DNA of 64,000 nt from assembly GCF_947499295.1 (NCBI RefSeq), contig NZ_CANMNP010000011.1:124001-188000 (forward strand), in the 5' to 3' direction. The position numbers and the translations under genes are program-made. The notes beneath the pieces are model-generated. The model was given only the letters and a program-made list of their open reading frames with translations, was not told the origin of the DNA and made no database searches. The stretch comes from an uncultured Roseibium sp. GTDB lineage: Bacteria; Pseudomonadota; Alphaproteobacteria; Rhizobiales; Stappiaceae. This document shows, in pieces, positions 19,364 through 27,875 of this stretch; position 1 is the stretch's first letter, and each line of letters opens with the position of its first letter.

Positions 19364-20380
19364 CTATTCAGCAACCAGAAGCGGTTTATCCGGCAGTTCG
19401 TCGGGTTCGCCGTTTTCCGGTTCGCCACTGTCATTTGAAGTCGACTGTGAGGCATCTGCCGGTGCCACTTCGATTTTTGCTTCCTGACGATGCTCCGTCT
19501 CTTCAGCATTTGGTGCAACGACCTCATCGTCAGACATCTCGCCAGATGGATCGTTGTCAGCTTCCAGTTCCTGGCTGATTTCGACGTGACTTGCCTCATT
19601 TCCGTTTTTGTCTGGAAGCGCAGTCCAGTCGATCAGTCTGGTCAACATGTCCTGAAGCACTTCGCGCAAACGTTCAACGCGGGTCTTGTCAGGCTCAAAC
19701 GGCGGCGATTCATGTCGCAGATAGGCGCGTTGCGCCAAAAGCAGCGACATGGCGTGCACACCACGGTCCGGTTGCCCGAAGGTGCGCGTTATCAACCCGC
19801 CCTTTGCGTGCTCGTCAACACTGATTGAGAAACCTGGAAGACCTTGAAACGAACCAACAAGGAGGTTGCGGAGGTCGAGGTCGGTTGACCTGCCGTCCAT
19901 GCTGCCGACACTGACCAAAGGCAGACCTTTGCCGGTCACGCCCTTAATATGCGAGCGCATGGACTGGCAATCCAGTAGAATGACCTTGCCATGCCTCTTC
20001 AACAACCTATTCAGCTGTTGCCTCAAAGCCTTGTGGAACGGATCATAAAAGAGCAGTTCACGTTGCTCGGTCTCGGTTGGTCCGGGCTCCTCGCCTTCCT
20101 GATAGATCCGTTTTCCATCAAGTGTCGTCACCGGACAAAGATCACCGTCGCTCTCATCGACGGACTTGTCCAGATCGATCACATAGCGGGACACCGTCGA
20201 GCGAATGAAAGTCACATCCAAGGTATGGTGAAAGTCAAATACGCGGTCCAGTTGCCAGGACAGGTCCGCCTGCAGGCGTCCTGTTGCATTCAGTCGTTTT
20301 GACACAGCTTCGGGTACGTCCGTGCCGCTGTGAGGCAGGCACAGAATAACAGGGCTTTCACCTTCATTTACCAGGATCAT
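19364..20380 (-). CDS. N-formylglutamate amidohydrolase-like protein with acidic C-terminal tail
   Basis: 338 residues. The first 255 or so match the HutG-type family: VILCLPHSGTDVPEAV with metal-ligand His, the DRVFDF segment, YVIDLDKSVDE, VILLDCQSMRS, and HAKGGLITRTFG. Such enzymes hydrolyse N-formylglutamate in histidine catabolism; no other hut gene is present, so the true substrate is open. From about residue 258 the protein ends in a low-complexity tail rich in Glu, Asp, Asn and Ser, making it about 70-80 residues longer than usual. A moderate AGGCG site precedes the ATG. Confidence 0.8.
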   Translation of the reverse strand: MILVNEGESPVILCLPHSGTDVPEAVSKRLNATGRLQADLSWQLDRVFDFHHTLDVTFIRSTVSRYVIDLDKSVDESDGDLCPVTTLDGKRIYQEGEEPGPTETEQRELLFYDPFHKALRQQLNRLLKRHGKVILLDCQSMRSHIKGVTGKGLPLVSVGSMDGRSTDLDLRNLLVGSFQGLPGFSISVDEHAKGGLITRTFGQPDRGVHAMSLLLAQRAYLRHESPPFEPDKTRVERLREVLQDMLTRLIDWTALPDKNGNEASHVEISQELEADNDPSGEMSDDEVVAPNAEETEHRQEAKIEVAPADASQSTSNDSGEPENGEPDELPDKPLLVAE

Positions 20381-20763
20381 GCTGCAACGCCTAACTGACG
20401 ATACCGACCGGTTGTAACTTGAAGAATTTGCTTAGAGGAAACAAGGTATATTCTGTTCAACTGCAGCGCGTGACTTATTCACAGCCCTCAACCGACTAGC
20501 TAATTGTCTTTGTTTTCAGAGTGTTGAAGCCTGCCTGGATTCACGCGCCCTTTTTGACACGTCAAGATTAAGCTATCACAATTGCTCCATCCCTCTGTTC
20601 GCAATTGCAACAAGCCGACGGTTGGGCAGACAATCAACACCCACGTTCAGCATTGTTGCGGTCTTGACGGATAGCGCAGTAGCGACAATTTTGGCATCCG
20701 CCTTCAAACCAACCCTTCCGATAAATCTGTTCTGACCTCAGCTTGAAAAACAAGGATCTCCCC
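20381..20763 (+). promoter_or_regulatory. 383-bp spacer with a candidate promoter and inverted repeat before the aminotransferase gene
   Basis: No gene is visible. A candidate sigma-70 promoter reads TTGACA at 20554-20559, a 17-base gap, then CACAAT at 20577-20582. An inverted repeat CAATTGC/GCAATTG (20579-20585 and 20601-20607) overlaps the -10 and start region and could be an operator. If used, the leader before the GTG start at 20764 is about 175 nt. The spacer also holds the upstream region of the N-formylglutamate-type gene on the other strand. Confidence 0.35.
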
Positions 20764-21942
20764 GTGACGTTGCGCAATGGCAAAGAGTTTTTGATGATCC
20801 CCGGCCCGACGAATGTGCCCGACGAAGTGCTTCGCGCCATGCACCGTCCCGCCGTGGACATCTACGAAGGACCTTTGTTGGAAACCACAGATTATTGCCT
20901 TGCCAAGCTCAAGGAAACCTTCCGAACCCAAGGCAAGACCTACATCTACGCCTCCAACGGCCATGGAGCCTGGGATGCAGCCTTGTGCAATACGCTTCGG
21001 CGAGGCGACAAGGTATTGGTTCTGGAATCCGGCCGTTTTGCACTCGGCTGGGGCGAGGCCGGCCAGATCAATGGGTTGAATGTCGAAGTCCTGCCGGGGT
21101 CCTGGGAGAAGAGCGTCGATCCCAAACGCCTTGAAGAACGTCTTGCCCAGGACAAGTCGCACGAAATTCGAGCCATTCTGGTCGTTCAGGTCGACACGGC
21201 TTCAGGTGTCTGGAATGACATCGCGGCACTGAGGCAAGCAATTGATGCCGCCGGACACCCGGCCCTATTCATGGTCGACACCATTGCCTCGCTTGGCTGC
21301 ATGCCTTTTGAAATGGATGCCTGGGGAGTTGATGTTGCGCTCACCGGATCCCAGAAGGGTCTGATGTGCCCTCCCGGGCTCTCCTTTGTCGCTGCAGGAC
21401 CAAAAGCAGACGAAGCTCACAAGTCTGCAGACCTCAGGACCAACTACACTGACTGGACATTCCGTCAGGGAGCAGAACATTACCAAAAATACTGCGGCAC
21501 GCCGCCAGAGCACCTTTTGTTCGGTTTCCGCAAAGCGCTGGAATTGCTTTTTGAGGAAGGCCTGGAAAATTCCTGGCACAGGCATGCGCTTTTAGGTGAA
21601 GCGACCCGCCGAGCAATTCAGGTGTGGTCGGAAGGCGGCGCTGTGAGCTTCAACGTCAGCGAACCACCCGCTCGCTCCAACAGCGTCACGGTGCTCAAGA
21701 TTGGAGAGGGAAATGCAGCCGCACTGCGCGAGTTTACCAAGGAAGTCTGTGGCGTGACCGTCGGGGGCACTATTGGAGACCTTTCCGGCAAGGGTATCCG
21801 GATCGCGCATATGGGTCACGTCAATGCGGTTATGCTGCTTGGCACTCTTTCGGTTGTTGAACTCGGGTTTCAACGGCTCGGAATTCCGCATGGCAAGGGT
21901 GGTACTCAGGCAGCCATGGACTATCTGGCACAGTCGCTTTGA
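20764..21942 (+). CDS. class V aminotransferase (serine/alanine-glyoxylate aminotransferase family)
   Basis: 392 residues from GTG (VTLRNGKEFLMIPGPTNVP), supported by AAGGA seven bases upstream; a TTG seven codons earlier (20743) is possible. Fold-type I PLP enzyme: IPGPTNVPDEVLRAM, SNGHGAWDAAL, VQVDTASGVWNDIAAL, and the PLP lysine in TGSQKGLMCPPGLSF. It fits the serine-glyoxylate/alanine-glyoxylate group, which moves the amino group from serine or alanine to glyoxylate. No serine-cycle genes are adjacent, so 2-aminoethylphosphonate-type or other substrates are not excluded. Confidence 0.87.
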   Translation: MTLRNGKEFLMIPGPTNVPDEVLRAMHRPAVDIYEGPLLETTDYCLAKLKETFRTQGKTYIYASNGHGAWDAALCNTLRRGDKVLVLESGRFALGWGEAGQINGLNVEVLPGSWEKSVDPKRLEERLAQDKSHEIRAILVVQVDTASGVWNDIAALRQAIDAAGHPALFMVDTIASLGCMPFEMDAWGVDVALTGSQKGLMCPPGLSFVAAGPKADEAHKSADLRTNYTDWTFRQGAEHYQKYCGTPPEHLLFGFRKALELLFEEGLENSWHRHALLGEATRRAIQVWSEGGAVSFNVSEPPARSNSVTVLKIGEGNAAALREFTKEVCGVTVGGTIGDLSGKGIRIAHMGHVNAVMLLGTLSVVELGFQRLGIPHGKGGTQAAMDYLAQSL

Positions 21943-22012
21943 CCTTTTAGCAACGGCATCCGCGTGTTTGCGGGTTCACCAAAGTCGCCAAGCGCCGCAC
22001 TTGCCTTGCAAA

Positions 22013-23485
22013 TCACTTCTCCAGCCGGTCGTCCAGCCGTTCGCAAATTGTTTTGAGGACTTTTACCCGGGCATGGCGCTTGTTTTCGGACGAGACAAGT
22101 GTCCAAGGGGCATAGTGCGTAGACGTCCTGTCGACCATGTCTCCTGCTGCGATCGCATACTGATCCCATTTCAATCGGTTGCGCCAATCCTCGTCGGTGA
22201 TCTTGTGCTGCTTGTAGGCCGTATCTTCCCGCGCCTTGAACCGGCGCAACTGCTCATCCTCGGAAATCGCCAGCCAGAATTTGCAGACGATAAACCCGAA
22301 ATCCGTCAGTTCCTGTTCGAATTCGTTGATTTCGTTGTAGGCCCGCAACCAGTCTTCATGACCTGCAAAACCCTCAACACGCTCAACCAGAACGCGCTCG
22401 TACCAGGACCGATCAAAAATCGCGAAATGACCTTTGCGCGGTAAGCGCCGCCAGAACCGCCAAAGATAGGGACGTGCCTTTTCCTCATCGGTTGGGGCCG
22501 AAATTGGATGAACCTTGTAGATACGCGGGTCGAGTGGGCGGATCACACGGCGGATAGCTCCACCCTTGCCGGCTGCATCGTTGCCCTGAAAGACAAGAAC
22601 CACGCCTGTTTTGGTCATGGCCTTGCGGTCTGAGAGCTCCGACAGGATCGTCTGGTAACGTTCCCGCTGTTCCACATATTCAGCTTTTTCGAGCGATTCG
22701 GTCAGGTCAATTGTGTCGACTGCAGTCTCGCGTGTCAGACCACCGACGACCGGCGGAGCTGCGACGGATCTTGGCTCACCATCTTCGAGTTTCAGCTTCA
22801 TTGACCGGGCAACGGTTTGAGCCAAGGCGACATCCCGGTATTCAGGATCCTGCGAGGGAATAACGAACCAGGGTGCATATCCCTTGGAGGTCTCAAGGAT
22901 GATTTTTTCACCTGCTTCACTGGCCTTCTTGTGATGCTTGAGCGCCGCCCAGTCAGCAAGAACATGACGGGCGGCATGCTTCTTTGAGATCGAAGCGAGA
23001 CGCTTTTCCTGCTCTTTTTTGGGCAGGTAGAACCAGAATTTGAGAATGAGCACGTCTTCGTTGGACAGCATCTCTTCAAAGCGGCGGATTCGCACCAGTG
23101 CCTTTTCGAAAGCGTCTTCGTCGATCCGCTTGTAAATCAGATCACGCAAGATCGACTGGTACCAGCTGCCGAAAACGATGGCTGTTTCGCCCTTTGCCGG
23201 CAAATCGCGCCAATAGCGCCAAAGCGGTGGGCGCAGCCGCGCTTCATCCATCGGTTCACCGTAAGCGTTGCAAACAAGATGACGGGCGTCCATCCAGCCA
23301 TAGAGCCTGGCGACAGCCTCACCCTTGCCTGCCCCGTCCAGACCATCGACCAGAATCAGCGTGGAAAAAGACTGCTTTTCAACGACCGGCAGCTGCGCTG
23401 ACAGCAATGCCTCACGGATCTCCGGCTCCATTTTCTTGAAAGTCTTCTTTGTCATTTTCTGCGGTAAACGTGCTGATTCAAACAT
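22013..23485 (-). CDS. two-domain polyphosphate kinase 2 (polyphosphate:AMP phosphotransferase type)
   Basis: 490 residues from MFESARLPQKMTKK, with a perfect GGAGG seven bases before the ATG; the frame is open 16 codons upstream. It contains two tandem PPK2 domains. Domain 1 has Walker A DGLDGAGKGEAV (near residue 47) and domain 2 has QGNDAAGKGGAI (near 300). Domain 2 keeps the Walker-B/lid FDRSWYERV, whereas the equivalent in domain 1 is VFGSWYQSI, lacking the Asp-Arg pair. This is the class II organisation that phosphorylates AMP to ADP from polyphosphate. It is divergent from the DedA fusion gene. Confidence 0.9.
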   Translation of the reverse strand: MFESARLPQKMTKKTFKKMEPEIREALLSAQLPVVEKQSFSTLILVDGLDGAGKGEAVARLYGWMDARHLVCNAYGEPMDEARLRPPLWRYWRDLPAKGETAIVFGSWYQSILRDLIYKRIDEDAFEKALVRIRRFEEMLSNEDVLILKFWFYLPKKEQEKRLASISKKHAARHVLADWAALKHHKKASEAGEKIILETSKGYAPWFVIPSQDPEYRDVALAQTVARSMKLKLEDGEPRSVAAPPVVGGLTRETAVDTIDLTESLEKAEYVEQRERYQTILSELSDRKAMTKTGVVLVFQGNDAAGKGGAIRRVIRPLDPRIYKVHPISAPTDEEKARPYLWRFWRRLPRKGHFAIFDRSWYERVLVERVEGFAGHEDWLRAYNEINEFEQELTDFGFIVCKFWLAISEDEQLRRFKAREDTAYKQHKITDEDWRNRLKWDQYAIAAGDMVDRTSTHYAPWTLVSSENKRHARVKVLKTICERLDDRLEK

Positions 23486-23704
23486 CAAAGCCTCCAGAAA
23501 AAGCATGGCGCGCGCGGCGTTGAGCACCCGCATGTTTAGAACTCTGCTTCACGTCAGAGCAGATGAACAACGTGAGAAACCCATTTTTCGCTATTGGATG
23601 AACGCATGTGCGCTTATATGAAGCAACAGTTGATACCGCCACGAAAGCAATGTCGGGCGGTTTCTGCAATTGATTTTGATACCTGATCCAACAGACAGAT
23701 TTCT

Positions 23705-25741
23705 GTGACCGAATTTCTTGATCCAGTTCTGACGTTCATAGCCGAAAACCCATCTCTGGCAGGCATAATCTGTTTTCTGGCCGCCATGGGCGAAGCTCTG
23801 TTCATCATCGGATTGTTCGTCCCGACAACCGTTGTTCTTGTGGGGGCTGGAACACTGATTGGACTCGGCAATCTGGATCCGGTGCCGATCTTCATTTGGA
23901 CCACGCTCGGCGCGACCGCGGGCGATGCCATTTCCTACTGGATTGGCTGGAAGTTCAAAGACAAGATCAGAAAAATGTGGCCGCTTCGAAATTATACCCA
24001 CATGCTCGACAGCGGCGAGGCATTCTTCAAACAGCATGGCGGCAAAAGTGTCTTTATCGGACGCTTCGTGCCGGGAGTGAAATCGGTGGTTCCCGGCATT
24101 GCAGGCATGGCGGGTATGAATTTCTCCCGCTTTACTGTCGTGAACGTCACATCTGCATTTGCGTGGGCGGTAGCACATCTGGGACCGGGTATCATTGCAG
24201 GGTCCGCTCTGAGTGCGATCGGCGAAATCAGCGGCCGCCTTGCGCTCGTGCTCGGTGTCCTGCTCTTGATCATCTTCCTGGCTGTCATGCTTGGCCGCTG
24301 GCTGATCCTGATTATCCTGCCTCTCTTTCCGAACGCCCATGCGGCAATCGTCAGCTGGTTCGCAAGGCACCGGAATCCGGTGTCACAATGGATCGCTCGA
24401 AACTTCGACCCGGCACACCCACGATCAAGCGGCATGCTTGCCTCCGCCTTGTTGCTGCTGATCAGCATGCCGGCATTTTTCTGGGTCGTAAGCGAGGTTG
24501 CCCCCGGCGAACCGCTGGTGCGCGCCGACCTTGCAATCTTGAATCTTTTCGACAGTCTGCGCACACCGGCCGGCGACAAGATCATGGTTTTCATGACGAC
24601 GCTCGGCGACGGGATCGTGGTGACCGCTGTCGCGGTTGTCGTCGCAGGTTATCTCTTTGTTCGAAAAGCCTGGCGGCGCGGCATCGGCTTTGTTATCGCA
24701 ATGGTCGGCACCGCAATGTTCGTGCCTTTGTTCAAACTGCTTCTGCATCGATCAAGGCCGATCGAACTTTATAGTGGGGCCGACGCCTACAGCTTTCCAA
24801 GCGGTCATGCCACGCTCAATGCAGTTCTTTTCGGCATTTGCGCCGTCTTGGCCGCTCATGACCTCAATCGATGGGCAAAAGCCGCCATATTCAGCATTAC
24901 CGCTGCCTTCGTGATAACGATCGGCTTTTCACGGGTCTATCTCGGCGCGCATTGGATGTCCGACGTGCTGGCGGGCCTGCTGTTCGGAACAGCCATGGTG
25001 TCTGCGTTCGCTTTTGTATTCGGTCCAATTCACAATGAAAAAATCGGCCAGTTGACGATAGGCTCCCTTGTGGTTCTCACACTGGCGGTTTTTGGAGGAT
25101 GGCATCTGTCGACAAGCTTCGATCAGGCGCTCGTGACCTATCAACCCCGCGACCACAAGGAAATCATGACCGCCACCAGTTGGCGTGAGGGAGGCTGGAT
25201 GGCCCTGCCGGCCAATCGGATCGAATTGAATGGCGACAGGGAAGAGCCCTTGGTCATCCAGTATTCGGGCCCGCTTGGATCCTTTGCAACTGCCGCGGAA
25301 AAACACGGCTGGCAACAACCGCCGAAATGGTCCCTGACAACTGCAGGCGGTTTCGTAGAAGGCAAGACGCCACCCGACTCACTCCCCATTCTGCCGCGCA
25401 CTCAAAACGGGCGTCAGCCTGATCTTGTGCTTATACGCAATGACGACACAGGAACAGAGAGCGGACGATGGGTGCTTCGCCTCTGGCCAAGCCGCTACGA
25501 AATCCTTGACGCAGGCCAAATCAGCCCGCTGTTCGTCGGCAGTGTCGTGCATGAAGACATCCTGCGGCCGATGGGTGAGTTTTCGGGCCCAAGGACCGAT
25601 GTTCATATTCCGGACCCTGCCGATAATCCCGCGCTCCTCGTGTCAGGCGCCATGACTCGCAAACGCGTGGACGGAACCGAAGTCGTTCTGGCCGAACAGC
25701 CATCCAATTCGGTCAAGCCTGTCAGTACGCCTGAAAAATAA
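23705..25741 (+). CDS. DedA - PAP2 phosphatase - LssY_C three-domain membrane protein
   Basis: 678 residues, GTG start. Residues about 1-200 are a DedA/SNARE-associated domain (FVPTTVVLVGAGTLIG, GRFVPGVKSVVPGIAGMAGM). Residues about 235-430 are a PAP2 phosphatase with all three motifs: KLLLHRSRPIE, PSGHATLNA and SRVYLGAHWMSDVL. From about 460 to 645 lies an LssY_C-type soluble domain (VTYQPRDHKEIMTATSWREGG in parts). Many transmembrane segments are present. It probably moves and dephosphorylates isoprenoid or glycerol lipids at the inner membrane. Its 3' end overlaps the convergent DUF1176 gene by 20 bases. Confidence 0.88.
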   Translation: MTEFLDPVLTFIAENPSLAGIICFLAAMGEALFIIGLFVPTTVVLVGAGTLIGLGNLDPVPIFIWTTLGATAGDAISYWIGWKFKDKIRKMWPLRNYTHMLDSGEAFFKQHGGKSVFIGRFVPGVKSVVPGIAGMAGMNFSRFTVVNVTSAFAWAVAHLGPGIIAGSALSAIGEISGRLALVLGVLLLIIFLAVMLGRWLILIILPLFPNAHAAIVSWFARHRNPVSQWIARNFDPAHPRSSGMLASALLLLISMPAFFWVVSEVAPGEPLVRADLAILNLFDSLRTPAGDKIMVFMTTLGDGIVVTAVAVVVAGYLFVRKAWRRGIGFVIAMVGTAMFVPLFKLLLHRSRPIELYSGADAYSFPSGHATLNAVLFGICAVLAAHDLNRWAKAAIFSITAAFVITIGFSRVYLGAHWMSDVLAGLLFGTAMVSAFAFVFGPIHNEKIGQLTIGSLVVLTLAVFGGWHLSTSFDQALVTYQPRDHKEIMTATSWREGGWMALPANRIELNGDREEPLVIQYSGPLGSFATAAEKHGWQQPPKWSLTTAGGFVEGKTPPDSLPILPRTQNGRQPDLVLIRNDDTGTESGRWVLRLWPSRYEILDAGQISPLFVGSVVHEDILRPMGEFSGPRTDVHIPDPADNPALLVSGAMTRKRVDGTEVVLAEQPSNSVKPVSTPEK

Positions 25742-26789
25742 GCGGCCAATCCTCCGGTGCCATTTCGATACCGTCGCACTCAGACTTCTCTCTGAATTCC
25801 AGAAGTTCGAGCTCCAGAACTTCGCCCGGGGCATCTATCAGCCGGTGAACACGGTAGCTGCCGCAATCACCAACACCACGATTGAGGCTGGTCGTACGGA
25901 TGAACCCTTTCGGACCGAGAATATCCGCATTCATGGCCTGGTAAGTTTCACCGTCTTCACCGGGAGGATTGGGCAACGTCAGGAGATTGCCCCAGCCCTG
26001 TGGCGGGTTTTGCGTGACCACAAGCGCTGTTGCGGCCTGATAGGCAGCCGAGATGCAGGGCACTTCCCAAAGCAGATAGTAGTCATTGATGACATATCGT
26101 GCGCCACCCCAGGCGTGAAACCCGTCGACATCGCATTCATCACCGGCACTTTCACGCACAAGCTGAACGGCTTCCGGTGGCAATTGAGACATATCATCCA
26201 GGATTGTCTGGCGGCCGATCGGAATACCGTTTGGCGGTCCCGGCACTTGCGTTTCAGGTTCGCGGACTGGCGTTGCCTTGGCCGATTGCGCAGGCGGTTG
26301 CAGGCACCCCAGATGGCCTTTTGCACTGGCGACAAACGGGACCTTACCCTTCTGAATGACGGTCATATCGGCATCTTTGATCCGATAAAGTTCACCTGAA
26401 AGTCCCACGTCATTGAACTCAATATGTACCCGGATTTCCCGGTCTTCCGTGGCATAGAAGTACTGCGAGGCAAGGCCGTTGATACTCTCGCCTCCCTCCG
26501 CCAACCGGGAGAGAGCGTAAACGGTTTCACCTATCTTGACGCGGGCCGGGCCCTGGTAGCCGTTATTTGCCGCATTGGCATGAAACAGAAAAGCGTACCG
26601 GTCCGCATTCGGATCCCTGTCACCTTGCCAAAGTGAAAAACGACACCGATCAATCCCCTGTTCGATATCTTCCTTGCCGAAAAGCTTCAAAGAGACCCTG
26701 ATATCGTCATCTGCGGCCTGGGCCATGTTTCCGCCAGCCGCGTATATGGCAAGCATGCATGCGGCCGACAAAGCCCGATTGATCGTCAT
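25722..26789 (-). CDS. DUF1176-domain exported protein
   Basis: 355 residues from MTINRALSAACMLAIYAAGG, with GGGGAGGGG before the ATG. The N-terminus is a signal peptide ending near AQA (residue 25), so the protein should be periplasmic. The rest matches the DUF1176 pattern: DIRVSLKLFGKEDIEQGIDRC early, and a conserved C-terminal half with DECDVDGFHAWGG, YYLLWEVPC, NRGVGDCGSYRVH and LLEFREKSECDG. At least five cysteines are spaced for disulfides. The function of the family is unknown. It is divergent from the sulfide operon. Confidence 0.8.
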   Translation of the reverse strand: MTINRALSAACMLAIYAAGGNMAQAADDDIRVSLKLFGKEDIEQGIDRCRFSLWQGDRDPNADRYAFLFHANAANNGYQGPARVKIGETVYALSRLAEGGESINGLASQYFYATEDREIRVHIEFNDVGLSGELYRIKDADMTVIQKGKVPFVASAKGHLGCLQPPAQSAKATPVREPETQVPGPPNGIPIGRQTILDDMSQLPPEAVQLVRESAGDECDVDGFHAWGGARYVINDYYLLWEVPCISAAYQAATALVVTQNPPQGWGNLLTLPNPPGEDGETYQAMNADILGPKGFIRTTSLNRGVGDCGSYRVHRLIDAPGEVLELELLEFREKSECDGIEMAPEDWPLIFQAY

Positions 26790-26916
26790 CTGCGCCCCTC
26801 CCCAGGTCGTCGCATCATCTGCGTAACAGCATTCAAGGCAGGTTGCCGCAAATTCCGGCATGCTGCCAGACTGTTCTTTTTAACCAGTCCCCCTTTTGGT
26901 TGATGTCGAAAGTCAC

Positions 26917-26945
26917 TTGCTACTTTTTTATTATATTCATATATT
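26917..26945 (+). promoter_or_regulatory. sigma-70-type promoter of the sulfide/persulfide operon
   Basis: TTGCTA at 26917-26922, a 17-base spacer, then TATATT at 26940-26945 (5 of 6 to TATAAT). Predicted start of transcription is near 26952, about 20 bases before the first ATG. The -10 is covered by the operator listed next, as expected for repression. Confidence 0.5.
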
Positions 26946-26950
26946 CGAAC
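26935..26950. promoter_or_regulatory. SqrR/BigR-like (ArsR-family) operator
   Basis: ATTC-N8-GAAC, one base from the ATTC-N8-GAAT form I recall for the persulfide-sensing repressor SqrR; the site is AT-rich with a central TTCGAA at 26944-26949 flanked by imperfect ATAT arms, like BigR boxes. It sits over the -10 of the operon. No ArsR-family repressor gene is present in the window, so the regulator would act in trans. Confidence 0.5.
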
Positions 26951-26972
26951 ATATAGTAACAAAGGGCTCATC

Positions 26973-27401
26973 ATGACCGAATTCACACCCCTACTCAGCT
27001 TCGGCGGCGGCGTTCTGATCGGCCTTGCCGCAGTTGCGCTGATGGCCGTTCACGGCCGTATTGCCGGCATCAATGGCATCGTCAGTGGGTTTCTGACCAC
27101 GCAACTCAACCAGGACTGGGCGTGGCGAACAGCCTTTCTGGCCGGCATGATAGCAAGCCCGCTGATCTTTCTTGGTCTCAGCGGTCAGCTTCCAGCAATC
27201 TCCATCCCGTCTTCACCTCTGCTTCTGGTCGTCGGCGGTTTTCTGACCGGCGTCGGCACAACTTTCGGCTCGGGATGCACCAGCGGTCACGGCGTGTGCG
27301 GAATGTCCAGGCTGTCCGGCCGTTCAATTGTGGCGACCGTGACCTTCATGGTGACAGCTGCAACCACCGTTTATCTGACCAGGCACGTTTTCGGAGGCTG
27401 A
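26973..27401 (+). CDS. YeeE/YedE-family sulfur-transport-like membrane protein (PmpA-like)
   Basis: 142 residues with about four transmembrane segments. The family cysteine motif GSGCTSGHGVCGMSRLSGRS lies near residues 98-117; in YeeE/YedE proteins this region carries sulfur-bearing ions (thiosulfate in characterised members). The protein is a half-size unit and pairs with the next gene, as in the pmpAB type. It is first in the operon with a persulfide dioxygenase and SQR, so export or uptake of a reduced sulfur species is a reasonable inference. Confidence 0.85.
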   Translation: MTEFTPLLSFGGGVLIGLAAVALMAVHGRIAGINGIVSGFLTTQLNQDWAWRTAFLAGMIASPLIFLGLSGQLPAISIPSSPLLLVVGGFLTGVGTTFGSGCTSGHGVCGMSRLSGRSIVATVTFMVTAATTVYLTRHVFGG

Positions 27402-27405
27402 TGAA

Positions 27406-27843
27406 ATGAGACTTCTATTTGCATTCTCCTTCGGCCTCCTCTTCGGATGCGGCATTCTGATCTCCGGAATGGGCAACCCGGCCAAGGTTCTGAACTTCTT
27501 CGACGTGGCCGGAACCTGGGATCCGAGCCTCGCCTTCGTGATGGGAGGTGCCGTGCTTGTCACCGCAATCGGCTACCGACTGATTTTCCGCATGCAACAA
27601 CCGCTTTTGGCACAGGCCTTCACACTTCCAACAAAGCAGGATCTGGACACCAGACTTGTCGGTGGTTCGGCCGTTTTCGGCATCGGTTGGGGGTTGAGCG
27701 GCTTCTGCCCGGGCGGTCTGGTCCCGGTCCTGGGGATTGGGCTGATTGAACCCTTGATGACATTCGCTGCGATCATCGCAGGCATGCTGGCAGCAAGATG
27801 GGCAATCTCGACACGTTATCGGACAGACACGGCGCAAGCCTGA
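27406..27843 (+). CDS. YeeE/YedE-family membrane protein, second half (PmpB-like, DUF6691)
   Basis: 145 residues, about four transmembrane segments, four bases after its partner. GCGILISGMGNPAKVLNFFDV at the N-terminus and GIGWGLSGFCPGGLVPVLG near residue 90 are the family motifs, with the single conserved Cys of FCPGG. It presumably completes a channel with the preceding half-protein. The last four residues overlap nothing; the dioxygenase begins about 30 bases later. Confidence 0.85.
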   Translation: MRLLFAFSFGLLFGCGILISGMGNPAKVLNFFDVAGTWDPSLAFVMGGAVLVTAIGYRLIFRMQQPLLAQAFTLPTKQDLDTRLVGGSAVFGIGWGLSGFCPGGLVPVLGIGLIEPLMTFAAIIAGMLAARWAISTRYRTDTAQA

Positions 27844-27875
27844 TCCAGGCAGCGACAAGCTTTAGGGAGATGAAC

